Source: Cordia subcordata | Lineage: Eukaryota; Streptophyta; Magnoliopsida; Boraginales; Cordiaceae | Reading direction: 5' to 3' | Length of the DNA: 64,000 bases | NCBI GenBank assembly: GCA_028554755.1 | Contig: JAPTOF010000010.1 | Span: 5,058,001 to 5,122,000, forward strand | Part shown: positions 23,615 through 34,762 of the stretch, one piece after another | Numbering within the stretch: the first letter of the stretch is position 1 | Layout: each line of letters starts with the position of its first letter | Notes under the pieces: generated by a model | What the model saw: only the letters and a program-made list of their open reading frames with translations | Database searches by the model: none | What the model was told of the DNA's origin: nothing | Program-made: the position numbers and the translations under genes

Positions 23615-26017
23615 ACACTCTCATACACACGCATGCACCAAAAAAATAAAAAATAAAAAATAAAAAGCATAGATTTAATGTTATTATAACATGAACAATC
23701 AAACAGAAAGGCAATGTTTGTCATGAACCTTTTTAAGAGGACCATTTTTCGTAAAACAAAATTGAATGGAAGAAGGGTTGGTTGGAGTAAATGTTTAGGA
23801 TCTATTATTCAATCTGTTTCCTCTGATGCCATGATCTGGGCATTTTGTTTAATCCAGTCACTACCTTGCTCCTCAGTCCTATGCTGCTTCTGCAGCTAGC
23901 TGTAGTCACTTCCTTCTTTAATGCTGGAATTCTTGTTCAGCATGGTGCTCCCGGTTCTAGTTAAATCTCCTCCTCTTAGCCTCTGTTGCCTATCGGGGTT
24001 ACGACATATTCTGTTAAATACCTGATGTCTTATTTTGTGCCTTGCAACTAAATCATGTACTTAATGTGGTAGGTTATTGAGAAGCCCATGGACTTTAGTA
24101 CCATAAAAAACAGGATGGAGGCTAAGGATGGTACTGGATATAAGCATGTTCGTGAGATATGTGCTGACGTAAGATTGATTTTCAAAAATGCAATGAAGTA
24201 TAACGAGGAAAGGGATGATGTTCATGTGATGGCAAAAACTTTGTTGGGAAAATTCGAGGAGAAGTGGCTGCAACTTTTGCCGAAGGTTGATGAAGAGGTA
24301 AAAGTCATGGCCAATTACATATTTTTAGGTTCTACCTTAGCTTCATCAAAAGTCACATCCATAACATAGAAAACCAGGGCTGTTAAACTTTTTGTTTGTT
24401 GAGGATCCCTTAGCCAAGATTCTATAGCTGTTCATTAGGGGATGACAGTAGTTTCAAAACTATATGCTTGTAGGAGAAAAGGCGAAAAGAGGAGGAAGCA
24501 GAGGTTCAAATGGATATGCAGCTAGCACAGGAGGCTGCTCATGCTAAACTGGCTAAAGAGTTGGGTCATGAGGTATTTCAATACTTAAAAGATTTTATTG
24601 TTTCCCATAAATTTTCTCAAAGAAGAATATCATGAGGAAGTCGGACTTTCTAATAGAAATACACCCTCCTATTTGTGGATCATCTTTTGCTGTTTTAAGT
24701 TGAAGAAGATAGTCCTAGTTAATGCTTTGAACAAGTTATTTGGATATTCTCCAGCTTGATGCGGTTGATGAGCGTCTGGAAAAACTCAGAGGAATGGTGC
24801 TTCAGAAATGCAGGTCAGTTCCACCTCAACGTAAAATATTATACAGATACATCTATCTAGTATTTATGATCAGATGCGCATTGCTTTATTATTTTAGATC
24901 TTTAGTATTGTCTTCATTTCCATCTGTGTCTGGGACGTTAAGAACCCCTATTTTTAATCTGAATAGCTGGAAGTGGACATTTTCCTCCAACAGTTTCATC
25001 CCAATCAATGTAGTTCATACTGTTCATTGAATAATCTCTGTACTTCAGTAAAATCTGTTTCAATGTGTTTCATTATATATGCATGTGTAAATTTCCATGA
25101 TTAGGTGGTCTGATTTGGATATGAAAAATGACATAAATGATGTTAGTGTAAATTGATTTATATTGCAATCATGTTCAGGATATTATTAGGTATAATATGT
25201 TGGTTAAAAATAAATCTCTCATATATAAATTTCTGATGTCATTGAGTTCTGGAACATGTTTATGGAAGATGACAAATATAATGATTGTTTAGGGATCATA
25301 AGATTAAAGACTATGGACTATTCGTTTCTGTCCTTTTATATCATTTTTGAGGCAACTTTCTTTTGAAGTTGGCTGATAAGTTATTTTTATTAGTGGTAGA
25401 CTAGTAGTATATTACAAGCTGTTCTGGCTATTGCTACAAATTTTAGGTGTAGAGTAAGATTTTGCTTAAATTTGAAAGTGCGCAACTGCTTAAGGACGTT
25501 TGCTCGCAAGTGCATGTTTAAGCTTTATAGTGGTCTCTATTGTTAATATCCAAACCTTTCCTTCAGAAAGATGTCTACAGAAGAGAAGAGAAGACTTGGA
25601 GATGCTCTCACCCGTTTGTCCTCTGAGGATCTCCACAAGGCACTCTTAATTGTTGCCGAGGATAATCCTAGTTTCCAAGCAACCGGGGAACAAGTGGACC
25701 TTGTCTTGGATGCTCAGGTTCTTCACTTTGCATTACAATTGCACTTTTCTCCTTTTATGTTCCACTTCTCTAGCAAATAGGCTGCATACCACACGAGCTA
25801 ATTCTCTATTTGCCGTTTGCAGAGTGAGTCTACATTATGGAAGTTGAAGATTTTCGTAAAGGACGCTCTACTATCACAACAAAAGAGTTCTGCTAGTCTT
25901 GGAGGGAACAACAACAATAATAACAATAACAACCAAAACAACAACAAAAGGAGAAGAGAGATTTCCGACGCACCAGTTAAGACTACCCAGAAGAAAAGTA
26001 AAAAACCTTCCAAGTAA
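22011..26017 (+). CDS. GTE-type bromodomain (BET) transcription factor
   Basis: A nuclear acetyl-lysine reader of the plant GTE1/GTE6 type. Eight exons join into 379 codons without a stop: 22011-22127, 22700-22915, 23386-23463, 24073-24297, 24474-24572, 24755-24813, 25567-25717, 25823-26017. All introns are GT-AG. An N-terminal coiled coil (VDQLEQKLNEVEQFYLT, about 36-52) precedes the bromodomain. This runs from ILRQITQHKWAGPFMQPVDV through LHDYYEVIEKPMDFSTIKNR to FKNAMKYNEERDDVHVMA, with the acetyl-lysine Asn in MKYN. A charged EKRRKEEEAEVQ helix follows, then a NET domain (KMSTEEKRRLGDALTRLSSE...LVLDAQSESTLWKLKIFV). The tail has a poly-Asn run and a basic KKSKKPSK end. A duplicated AAAAKR/REAAAAKR stretch lies just before the bromodomain. 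The gene looks intact; the second in-frame ATG, 3 codons in, is an alternative start. Confidence 0.93.
23476..23614. repeat. Two (TC)n microsatellites in GTE intron 3
   Basis: TC runs at about 23478-23504 and 23583-23612 lie just inside the donor side of the intron. They produce spurious Arg-Glu ORFs on the other strand. Confidence 0.95.
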
Positions 26018-27823
26018 TTATATGTTGATAGTGTATTCTCTTTGTATTTAAAGTTTTGCTCTCTATAGTAGTGACGTAGAATACTTGGCCATTTTAGTAA
26101 ATTAAAACTCAACATGAACTTTTGCCATTTGCATATGGAAAATTCTAGTGAACACATTGGCGGACACTATGCAAATATAGATTTTTGTTTACATATTAAA
26201 CTTCGTGACATTGCTGTTAGCTATCTTTTATAGAATCCAATGTAGGGGTTAACACGTGTTAACATTTTGGCAAGTCTAAATACAGTTGCTTAACTGGAGC
26301 TGCAGATCTTGTTCCAATTGTTTGATATTCTATCCTTTCCTTTCTTTTCCTTTATTATTTTTTTCCCTCGTGAATCCAAACGAGGCCCGAGTACTGAAAG
26401 GAAAAAACAGGGATTTGGGCTGGGGTTGAGGATAATAAGTACAGCAATGAGAGATAGGAACAGGATTAATTAACTCGTTTGGCTTATGACCAATATTAAG
26501 CTGGTAAATGTCATGAGGCTCCCTTCTTTTTTCTTTTCTTTTCAGGTATTATTTTGAAGTAAACAAATTACTAGGGGTCATTAGTGTCATATAATATGGA
26601 CTAAAATGTATTTACTCTTTTGTAAGTCACACAAAGGTCCAAGTGTCTCAAAACTCATTAATACCCCCATACTTTGAAGAATATTGCACAAACATTCTTC
26701 AAATAACAGGGTATTAGTAACATTCTTTATAATATAGGGTGTATTACTGAATTTTAAAATCGTTAGGGTTTTATACAATTTCAACAAAACATTTATAGAG
26801 GGTAAAATGTATTTTATTTTATAACATTTGTCAACTATCAATTAATTAATTAATCAGCAAAGCAGGTGTAGGTGCTTTTCGTTTCTTGTTGTATCAATCG
26901 TTTTCATTGCTTTTTATTTTCCATTTTTGTTAGAGAAAAATCAATTTTTGTAACCAAATCCATCCCTTGAGAACAATAGATAAGCACCTTTCATCTTCAA
27001 CCTCATCACTACTACAATATCTATTCATCCAAAAAAATATGGCAAAACTTGAAAATGCAAGAATTAATTATGATAAGCTTTGTTATGAAAAGTGAAGATC
27101 TTTTTGGGTGAAATGTCACTGTTCGCTGTGTGACATTGGAAGGGGACAGAGGTAAACGATATGAAAATAATTTTTCAAACTTAGCATTAAACTCTTCATC
27201 TACCATGCACATGCAGCATCATAATTAAGAAGGCCTTATATTTCTTATATTATTAATGCCCCCTTGCATAAGTCAAATGATTTATGTATTTTCCTCTTTA
27301 ATTTCTTGGTTTGTTATTGGTTGGAGGCTTGGAGCCATGTGCAATTGTTGGTAAAAAAAAATTATGCAGAATTATATGGTATTTATATGACCCCTTACTA
27401 TGCTTTCCCTTACCATGACAAGTTACTAAATCTTGTTTCTCACCCAAATATATATATATATACACACACACACTTTTATATAAAAATTATGGACAAAGAT
27501 TATGGTCTGCAACCACAATGGCAATTCCATTTGCACTCATATCTAAACTCCTCCATTGGTTCTAGACATAAATTACGAGTAATTGCGTGTTGTAAGATTT
27601 AAGTCATAAATTAAACGAATCATTTAGACGATAAAATTCAAGGTTCATTAGTTATTTTTAAATATACAAAATTAGTCTTATGATAAACTTAAAATTCTAG
27701 ACTGAACCATAAATAAATACAACAAAATCCTTTTATTGTAACAAAAAAATTTTAGATGAGATCATCACTTCGGGTATTGGAGTTCATATCTCTATATATT
27801 CCACCCCTTCGAAATATGAAGAA
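26018..27823. other. 3' flank and intergenic DNA
   Basis: The first few hundred bases probably hold the GTE 3' UTR. No gene is recognised after it. A (TA)n(CA)n run lies at about 27452-27473. Confidence 0.5.
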
Positions 27824-28221
27824 GGTGTTTGGCTTTGCTTATAAGTTGGTCAAACTAGTTTATAAACTAAAAATGAAAATTGACATGTTTGGCAAATCTG
27901 TTTATAAAAAAATTTAAGGCTGTTTATAAGCTGGCAAAAAAAAAATACAAGTGGGGAGCAACTTTTTTTTTTTAAGAGACTTATAAGCACTTGGTCAAAG
28001 TAAACAAAAAGACTTATTTGCCCTTAAAAACGATAAGAAAATTATAATATTTTTTTTAATTATTTTAACTATTATTGTTATTTATAAGTACTTATTTACC
28101 AAACATGTCAATAGGTTATAAGTACATATTATTCAAACACATTTATTTATTTATCACTAACTTAAAAATAATTTTTTACTTATAAACAGTATTTAAGGAC
28201 AAGCAAAGCCAAATGGGCTCC
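27824..28221. mobile_element. MITE with GTTTGGCTTTGCTTAT ends
   Basis: The left end GTGTTTGGCTTTGCTTATAA and the right end GACAAGCAAAGCCAAATGGGC are inverted copies (complement: CATTTGGCTTTGCTTGTC). The interior of about 400 bp is AT-rich with TTATAAG repeats and has no ORF. This fits a non-autonomous DNA transposon; the superfamily is not certain. Confidence 0.65.
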
Positions 28222-29932
28222 AAAACCATTCACACGTACGACCCAAAATCTACTTTCTCCATAAAAGCACGTTAAATACAATAAATAAATACAACAAAAC
28301 TCAAGTGTAGAGGTGCCAATTGAGGTTTACAATCGTCGGCGCTGAAGCAAGCAATTAATGTAATAACTTGAGTTAGGTTTCCAGTATCTTTCAAAATCAA
28401 GTTTGTGTACTTTATTAGTACAAAGAGCCGACAGAGGTCAATAGATTATTTCATTTCCCGAGTGAGATTAAAAAAAAAAAACTCAGCACCATAAATTATT
28501 CCACCTCTAGCTTGACAGACATTAACATAAAGCTTCTGTACGTGGTTATCTGGAGCATGTCCTGGAAAAGTTTTTTTTTTCCTTTTTTAATTGAAAAAAA
28601 TATGTTGGGCTAACAAATTGATTAACAAAAAGAGTAACACCGTTGAAAGATACTTTGGTCTTCTTCAAAAAGAAAATAAATTGAGACCATATGTATTGTA
28701 CTTTCACATGGCTTAACTTAATTGGGTTCATACCTAATTATATCTTTCAGAAGAAAATTATTGACAGATTAGAGTAAAAAATAAATTGACTATAACTTGA
28801 ATATTATATATATAAATATATATACACAACACCACACACACAGACATATATATATATATATATATATATCCAAGGTAAAATTTTTTGGAAATTATTAAGT
28901 GGCAAACTCGTCTATAATTCTAAATCTCTTTTATATTTCCGAACAGAAAAATTATACACCGTAGAAGTGACAATAAACCTATAATCTAGGCAAATAATGC
29001 AGCCACTTAGGGCAAACATTGAAGTTTAGGAGCCAAGCTAAGTGAGTTCCAAACGTATAGGTAACCATTAATTTTAAATAACACTAATAACTTGCAAGAC
29101 TAGAAAATAAGAAAACGGGGTGAGTTTTTATAGCATAGATCTAAGAGTGTAGAAAGAGTAAGTAAAAAATGAGTCAATTGAGTTTCTTTAATTACTAATA
29201 AGCTGTTAGCTGATATGTAGTGACATCACTTTCGTGACAAAAAAACACAAGTTTAAATCCTGAAAGCCTACTTGTTGAGGGGGCTTTTCTTTCACCGCTA
29301 CTATCTAAGGATACTCTAGCTCAAAGTGTTGAAAAAAAAAAAAAAGAAAAGATTCTTTAATTTGCAATTAATACAACAAATTCTTTAAGTTAATCTTTTA
29401 CTGTCTTTCGAACTCATGCTTATCTTTTACTGTCTTTCAAACTCATGCTTGTACTTATAGCAAAAGCTTAAGGTTCGATTAAGAGATAACTTCATTAATT
29501 CCCCAAGTGAAATAAATCTCACAAGTAGCGAGTAAATAATATTTCCTAATCTAGCTTGACAGAAAATCATCAGGCTTCTCTATGACCATTCAACCATTTT
29601 GTGAGGAAAAAAATTCATTAAATGAAATAGATAATTAATTTTTTTTAACAGAAAATAGAAAATTAATAACTTGAACTAGACGACCTGGAGCTTAGCTCGT
29701 CTCAAAAGCGAAAAAAGCATTTAAGACCCTTGACTATTAACTAATGTACAACCAACCACGACTAAATGTAAAGCACTGTCAGATCAGGAAGTTTGAATGG
29801 TCAAAATTCAGTGTCCTTCCGTTAATCGGAAAGCGAGCATATACATGCTCCTCCTTTTTACTTTTACCACAAAAAAAAAAAAATTTACTTTAGGACAGGA
29901 TCAAATTAGATTGACCCTAAAGTTATATGCTC

Positions 29933-29971
<39 letters not shown>

Positions 29972-30397
29972 GTATGTATATATATATATGTATATGTATG
30001 TATATATATATATGTATATGTATGTATATATATATTGCTACGTTCCAACTAATAATTTACATCAGTTAAGGGTCAAATAATATTCATAAAAAGTTAATGC
30101 TTGTGTGGATTAGCTGGAAAAGTATAGCATCAGTCACCAATTGGTCTCTCTAGTGATCAATGAAGCCTTGCACCCTTTCTTGGAGCTTCTTGCAGGAGGA
30201 ATATTTTAATATAATCAGTCTTGGGCTCCCTTTCGATAGAAAAAGAAGAATAATAATATTTATATTATGATAGAAAACTATAAATTTGAACTTTGAGATA
30301 TCTAGTCACATAGTCATGATAATACGCTTATACGAACATTTCATTCACCCTCCTAGCAGCTAATTCTTTATGTATAAAGCAGAATTGAGATGTATGT
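28222..30397. other. AT-rich intergenic DNA
   Basis: No gene is seen. A (TA)n run with a CA patch lies at about 28806-28870. The phrase TCTTTTACTGTCTTTC(A/G)AACTCATGCTT is tandemly doubled at about 29393-29451. Confidence 0.5.
29937..30036. repeat. (TA)n / TATATGTATATGTATG tandem repeat
   Basis: A TA microsatellite is followed by about three copies of a 32-bp unit built from TATATGTATATGTATG and TATATA. The alternating Tyr-Ile-Cys peptide in this frame is an artefact. Confidence 0.9.
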
Positions 30398-30662
30398 TCT
30401 GTTTGTTATAGTCTTATTTTAATATACTTATTCTATTGAAATGAGAGTACATATCATAAGATTTAAGAAATCTTATCATACATCCTATGAAAATTCAAAA
30501 TAAAATCATACTTTTTATCTTATAAGAAATAAGCAATCCATCCTATTTTATTTTTTACAACTATAGAATGCATAGTACACGTGATAAGATATCTTAAATC
30601 TTATAATATATCTCTAAATTTCAATAGGATAAGTATATTAAAATAAGATCATTCCAAACACA
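30398..30662. mobile_element. Foldback MITE with ~80-bp terminal inverted repeats
   Basis: The left arm (about 30401-30480) is nearly the reverse complement of the right arm (about 30581-30661). Both contain TCTTATTTTAATATACTTAT, then CTATTGAAAT, then ATAAGATTTAAGA, ATCTTATCA. The outermost bases read GTTTG.../...CAAAC. The loop is only about 100 bp. There is no ORF, so it is non-autonomous. Confidence 0.8.
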
Positions 30663-31530
30663 CTAGTAGAGGCAAGTTTGGATAATCAAATTAATTAAAG
30701 CTTACCCTAAACTGGAAGTTTTACATGGATCGAACTGCAAAAGTATCATTACAACTTGATCTCTGGCTCACAGAGTTCTTGTTGAGGATCCACTGATCAG
30801 CGGTGAGTAGTTAGATTTTCCAAGACAACTTGATCATCTTTACAGTTCACAAAACCATACACCCTGTATAGTTTTACAAAGTATTAAAATAACAATTTTG
30901 TCTAGAAATTTAGACTATTAAAATTATAGTTTAATTTCATTTATACTTTTATAATGCTTTGACACACCCTTTCTAGTAATTATTTTCAAATGGGTGGCCA
31001 TAAAAGTTATATTTTTAAACCCGCTTTCCAAAGTACTCTAAAATGGTAATTGATACTTGAATGCCGTCTTATCTAAAAGTTCAAACGAAGAGCAAGAAGT
31101 TTAATTTGGTTACACATAATGTACATTAGACAAATGCATCAAACAGATATAAAAATAGCATGTTTTAGTTAGGAGGGTAAAAATTGATAATAAAATGCGA
31201 TGTACTTTTCACGCATCATGCATTTCATGTCTTTTAGGGCTTTATTACCATCAACAACCCCAAAATAAAGCCTACAAAACGTCGTATCCTAGTACGCATG
31301 TGGGAAGTAGATGGCCGTCAGTTTCATTACCGAATGCATCTCAAAAGCTCATGATCTTGTTTCTGCATGTACTCAAAAAATATCAAGATCAATAATTTGC
31401 GATTTTTTTTTTAATTTAGATTGTTCTTCACCAAACGCGTTTTATGATAGTTGTGGGCTCATTCAATTTTAATGTAGCGAACAGTTAGCTGTTGAGATCT
31501 CATTTAATGCAAATCCAAGTGATTGTGAGT
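30663..31530. other. Intergenic, upstream of the glycine-rich gene
   Basis: AT-rich DNA without a recognisable gene. The last part is the likely promoter region of the glycine-rich gene. Confidence 0.5.
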
Positions 31531-31532
31531 AG

Positions 31533-31540
31533 TATAAATA
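31533..31540 (+). promoter_or_regulatory. TATA box of the glycine-rich protein gene
   Basis: TATAAATA stands 76 bp before the ATG, a normal distance allowing for a short 5' leader. Confidence 0.65.
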
Positions 31541-31615
31541 TGAGGGTGTTCGTGGTGTCAGTGCAGACAGTGCAAAAGTTCATAGGATTCTCTAAACATT
31601 CTTTGTGGGAAAAAA

Positions 31616-32710
31616 ATGTTGCGTGGTGCAATGAGGTTTGGTTTGTTATCATTGCTTTGTTTGCATGTTCTTGTGGGCAGTGTGGTTTTTGCAAGAGATG
31701 TGAAAGATGATGAGGAGAAGAATTTGATTGTTGGTAAGGGAGGTGGGTTTGGTGGCGGAGCTGGGGGTGGTGGTGGTTTTGGTGGGGGTGTTGGGGGTGG
31801 TGGTGGTGCTGGCGGTGGTGGCGGTTTTGGCGGTGGTGGTGGAGTTGGTGGAGGCGGTGGTGTAGGAGGAGGTGGTGGATTTGGTGGTGGCATTGGAAAA
31901 GGTGGTGGTATTGGTGGGGGAATTGGTAAAGGAGGGGGAATTGGTGGTGGAATAGGTAAGGGTGGTGGTATTGGGGGAGGGATTGGAAAAGGTGGCGGAG
32001 TAGGTGGTGGTATTGGTAAGGGTGGAGGCATTGGCAAGGGTGGCGGCATTGGAGGCGGTATTGGCAAGGGAGGAGGTATTGGAGGTGGCATTGGCAAGGG
32101 TGGCGGCATTGGCGGTGGTATCGGAAAGGGTGGTGGCATTGGAGGTGGTATTGGAGGTGGTATCAGAAAGGGTGGCGGCATTGGAGGTGGCATAGGCAAG
32201 GGTGGCGGCATTGGAGGTGATATAGGCAAGGGTGGTGGAATTGGAAAAGGTGGTGGAATTGGCGGAGGATTTGGCAAGGGTGGTGGCATTGGAGGCGGCA
32301 TAGGCAAGGGTGGAGGCATTGGAGGCGGCATAGGCAAGGGTGGAGGCATTGGAGGCGGTATTGGCAAGGGAGGCGGCGTTGGTGGTGGAGCCGGTGGAGG
32401 ACTTGGTAAAGGTGGTGGAATTGGTGGAGGTTTTGGTAAGGGCGGTGGCATTGGAGGGGGCTTCGGGAAAGGTGGTGGTATCGGTGGGGGCTTCGGGAAA
32501 GGTGGTGGTATCGGTGGAGGATTCGGTAAGGGTGGTGGTATTGGAGGGGGATTCGGAAAAGGTGGTGGTATCGGTGGAGGATTCGGAAAAGGTGGCGGCA
32601 TTGGAGGTGGCATAGGAGGAGGTGCAGGAGGAGGGTTTGGTGGAGGAGCAGGTGGAGGTGGTGGCTTTGGAGGTGGAGGTGGGGGTGGTGGTGGAATTGG
32701 ACATCACTAA
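31616..32710 (+). CDS. Secreted glycine-rich (cell wall-type) protein
   Basis: A single-exon ORF of 364 residues. Residues 1-26 (MLRGAMRFGLLSLLCLHVLV...VVFA) form a clear signal peptide, followed by a short charged segment (RDVKDDEEKN). The rest is almost pure glycine-rich repeat. It begins with GGGFGGG/GGGVGGG and then has a long array of a 10-residue unit, GGIGGGIGKG, with Phe or Val substitutions. It ends GGGGGIGHH. This is the class of structural glycine-rich wall proteins, but regular Lys (GKGG) and no Tyr mark it as unusual for cross-linked wall GRPs. A second in-frame Met at residue 6 is possible. The 30-bp DNA repeat suggests copy number can vary. Confidence 0.88.
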   Translation: MLRGAMRFGLLSLLCLHVLVGSVVFARDVKDDEEKNLIVGKGGGFGGGAGGGGGFGGGVGGGGGAGGGGGFGGGGGVGGGGGVGGGGGFGGGIGKGGGIGGGIGKGGGIGGGIGKGGGIGGGIGKGGGVGGGIGKGGGIGKGGGIGGGIGKGGGIGGGIGKGGGIGGGIGKGGGIGGGIGGGIRKGGGIGGGIGKGGGIGGDIGKGGGIGKGGGIGGGFGKGGGIGGGIGKGGGIGGGIGKGGGIGGGIGKGGGVGGGAGGGLGKGGGIGGGFGKGGGIGGGFGKGGGIGGGFGKGGGIGGGFGKGGGIGGGFGKGGGIGGGFGKGGGIGGGIGGGAGGGFGGGAGGGGGFGGGGGGGGGIGHH

Positions 32711-33027
32711 ATCTCACGTTTGCATGGACACAATAATAGTATCAAGTATGATGAGTTAATGTATAATCAGCATTATCTTTTTATGTTTTCACTTGTTGAC
32801 TTGTACTTGGATGTTTATCGAAATTAATTATTATCAATGAAAAATCACCACTTTGCATATTTATATCTGCAATCAACATATTTTCTGGGCTACATATTTG
32901 ATATCATCAAAGAATATTTCAGCTGAAGAAACAACATGAAGCCAACAAAAAGATGGTATGGCTTATGAAATGTGACAGAAAGAAATATATTTTTACGAAT
33001 TAACCAAAACATATGATAAGCTAATAC

Positions 33028-33084
33028 CATCTTTCATGACTTCAGCAATCACTGGTACAATCTTGTTTCCAGCAGTGTTAAGTC
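33028..33084 (-). other. Unidentified exon-like fragment
   Basis: On the minus strand an acceptor-like TTGGCAG is followed by an open frame, GLNTAGNKIVPVIAEVMKD, and then a donor-like GATG|GTATTAG. I do not recognise the family. It may be one exon of an unseen gene or a captured fragment. Confidence 0.25.
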
Positions 33085-34285
33085 CTGCCAATTGTAGAGG
33101 AAGCACGAGAGTAAGAGAGATTTGTTCAAGTTGAGGTTTAAATCAGTCAAGAAATTAATTTTTTTGGAGTCATTCGACTTTTTTGTTAGAGTAATGAATT
33201 ATACCTTCTTCGGATAAGGTTATACGTATCAGGATCTGATATTCTCCGTGCAGATGGATTAATTGTTAGCGGACACTTGGGGTGTCTAATGTGGAAGGGA
33301 TGATTAAAAGCAGTAACAGGTTGTTGAAAATCTTTTCAGAATTCAGTAAGCATAAATGTGAGAAATCTGCTGGTTGGTGAAAACATTAATAGAAAGATGA
33401 GACTTCTTTGAGCAATGACTTCAAATAAGGTACAATTATTCAGTAAGTATCTGTAGATGCTAAAAATGGTCAACAATGACTTTTAGTATCTTACAGGTAA
33501 TAAAAGTAGAGGCAGTACTTATCAACAATAAAAGCTATGTTCTTGAAGCTGCTTCTCTTCTGCAAGCATGGAGAGTTAAAAAGAAAAAAGAAAAAAAGCA
33601 AACTAATGTTGCTTCTAATTGTTCAAACCAATCTTACTTCTTTCAGCATGGTTAAGTTTCTGAATTTTGCTTGGGGTAAAATGCGAAAAGAGAATAATGA
33701 CATGTTCTGTAAAAAAATTTAAATTTTGTGATACCGTTATATAATTTATTATGGTGTATTCATATGTCAAAGTCAATGGTATAAAGAATATAAATGCTGA
33801 AGTTTTTATTGCTTTAATTTTCAACATCTTTTTTATCTCCATACAAGTTTATGATTATTAACACTACATATTTATGCTACTTGTTTGCAAAAAGGTTAAG
33901 ATTATGACAAAATAAATGCCTGCACTAAATATTGTAAGATTTAAAAACAGCCAATTGATCTCTTATTGACATATTTTTCTACAGCACAGAAAAGTTATGA
34001 TAATATTTTCATGGGCCAATTCTCTTTATTGACATATAACCATAAAATTATTTCTGAACCTAAATTAGATACCTTTGTATTTTAACTTTTCTAATGTAAA
34101 TATTCTATGAAATTACTTTAGATCACTCGTAAAATATGATTATTATTAACTAAAAATAAAATTAAAATATATTTATATTTTATCACGTCATAAACTATAA
34201 AAATCTATACACGAAACACTTACTAATCCCATGCATTGCACGGATTACACTGCAGTAGTCCATGATAATAGTTTGCATCCAATTC
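33085..34285. other. Intergenic, no gene recognised
   Basis: AT-rich DNA. The phrase CCATGCATTGCACGG near 34228 can form a small hairpin like those near some Helitron ends, but no CTRR end follows cleanly. Confidence 0.45.
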
Positions 34286-34288
34286 TCT

Positions 34289-34762
34289 TTACTGACATTT
34301 CTCTATAAAACACCAGTTATGATACTTCTTCACACCCTTCAAATCAAAGGGAGGGTTCAATATTTTGTTAGTCATAAAAAACCCATCTGCAGTTGCTACC
34401 CAAAAGCAGTATCCTCCAAAACTCCCACCACCTTTGACAAAACAATCATGCGATATATCGTTGTTGTAAACATCAAAATTTTGTTCATTCCCATTCCACC
34501 AGAAACGGCAATAGAATCTTGTCGTGAGGAGAATATTTGGTCGGAACGTAAAACGGAAATACTCGTTGACATGAAGGGTGTGGTTTCCGAAATCGTCGTC
34601 TGCGGATTGACAATGGGCAGTCATCGGTAACGAATCTGCAGGGAGACCGTTTACTATCCGGACATCATATCGCTTTGTCAGGTGAATCGCGCACTCTAAC
34701 GTTTGAATAATAACAAAAAAGCGCAGCAGCGCTAACAACAATAAGTATCTAGTCCTCCACAT
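34289..34762 (-). CDS. Plant self-incompatibility S1-like (S-protein homologue) secreted protein
   Basis: An intronless ORF of 157 residues, the usual length for the family. Residues 1-24 (MWRTRYLLLLALLRFFVIIQ...) are a signal peptide. The mature part has the family's landmarks: VRIVNGLPADSLPMTAHCQS near the start, DDFGNHTLHVNEYFRFTFRP in the centre, TRFYCRFWWNG, then a C-terminal YCFWVATADGFFM. Cysteines are in family-like places, with extra ones in WCFIEKC at the end. The S1 family was defined by the poppy stigma S determinant. Most homologues in other plants have unknown roles as secreted signalling-like proteins. No break is seen. Confidence 0.88.
   Translation of the reverse strand: MWRTRYLLLLALLRFFVIIQTLECAIHLTKRYDVRIVNGLPADSLPMTAHCQSADDDFGNHTLHVNEYFRFTFRPNILLTTRFYCRFWWNGNEQNFDVYNNDISHDCFVKGGGSFGGYCFWVATADGFFMTNKILNPPFDLKGVKKYHNWCFIEKCQ

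Noticed and set aside
23446..23745. Minus-strand ORF with RERERE runs
   Set aside because: It comes from the two (TC)n microsatellites in a GTE intron.
29797..30069. ORF with repeated YICICMYI
   Set aside because: The peptide is made by the TATATG repeat and its start lies in unique non-coding DNA.
31558..32613. Long minus-strand proline-rich ORF
   Set aside because: It is the antisense shadow of the glycine-rich gene (GGN read as NCC). The plus frame has a signal peptide, a TATA box and a natural start.
31649..32707. Long minus-strand Ser/Thr-rich ORF
   Set aside because: Another shadow of the same glycine repeat in a different frame.
34219..34260. Possible third Helitron-like end
   Set aside because: There is a small hairpin (CCATGCATTGCACGG), but no CTRR-T terminus at the right distance.
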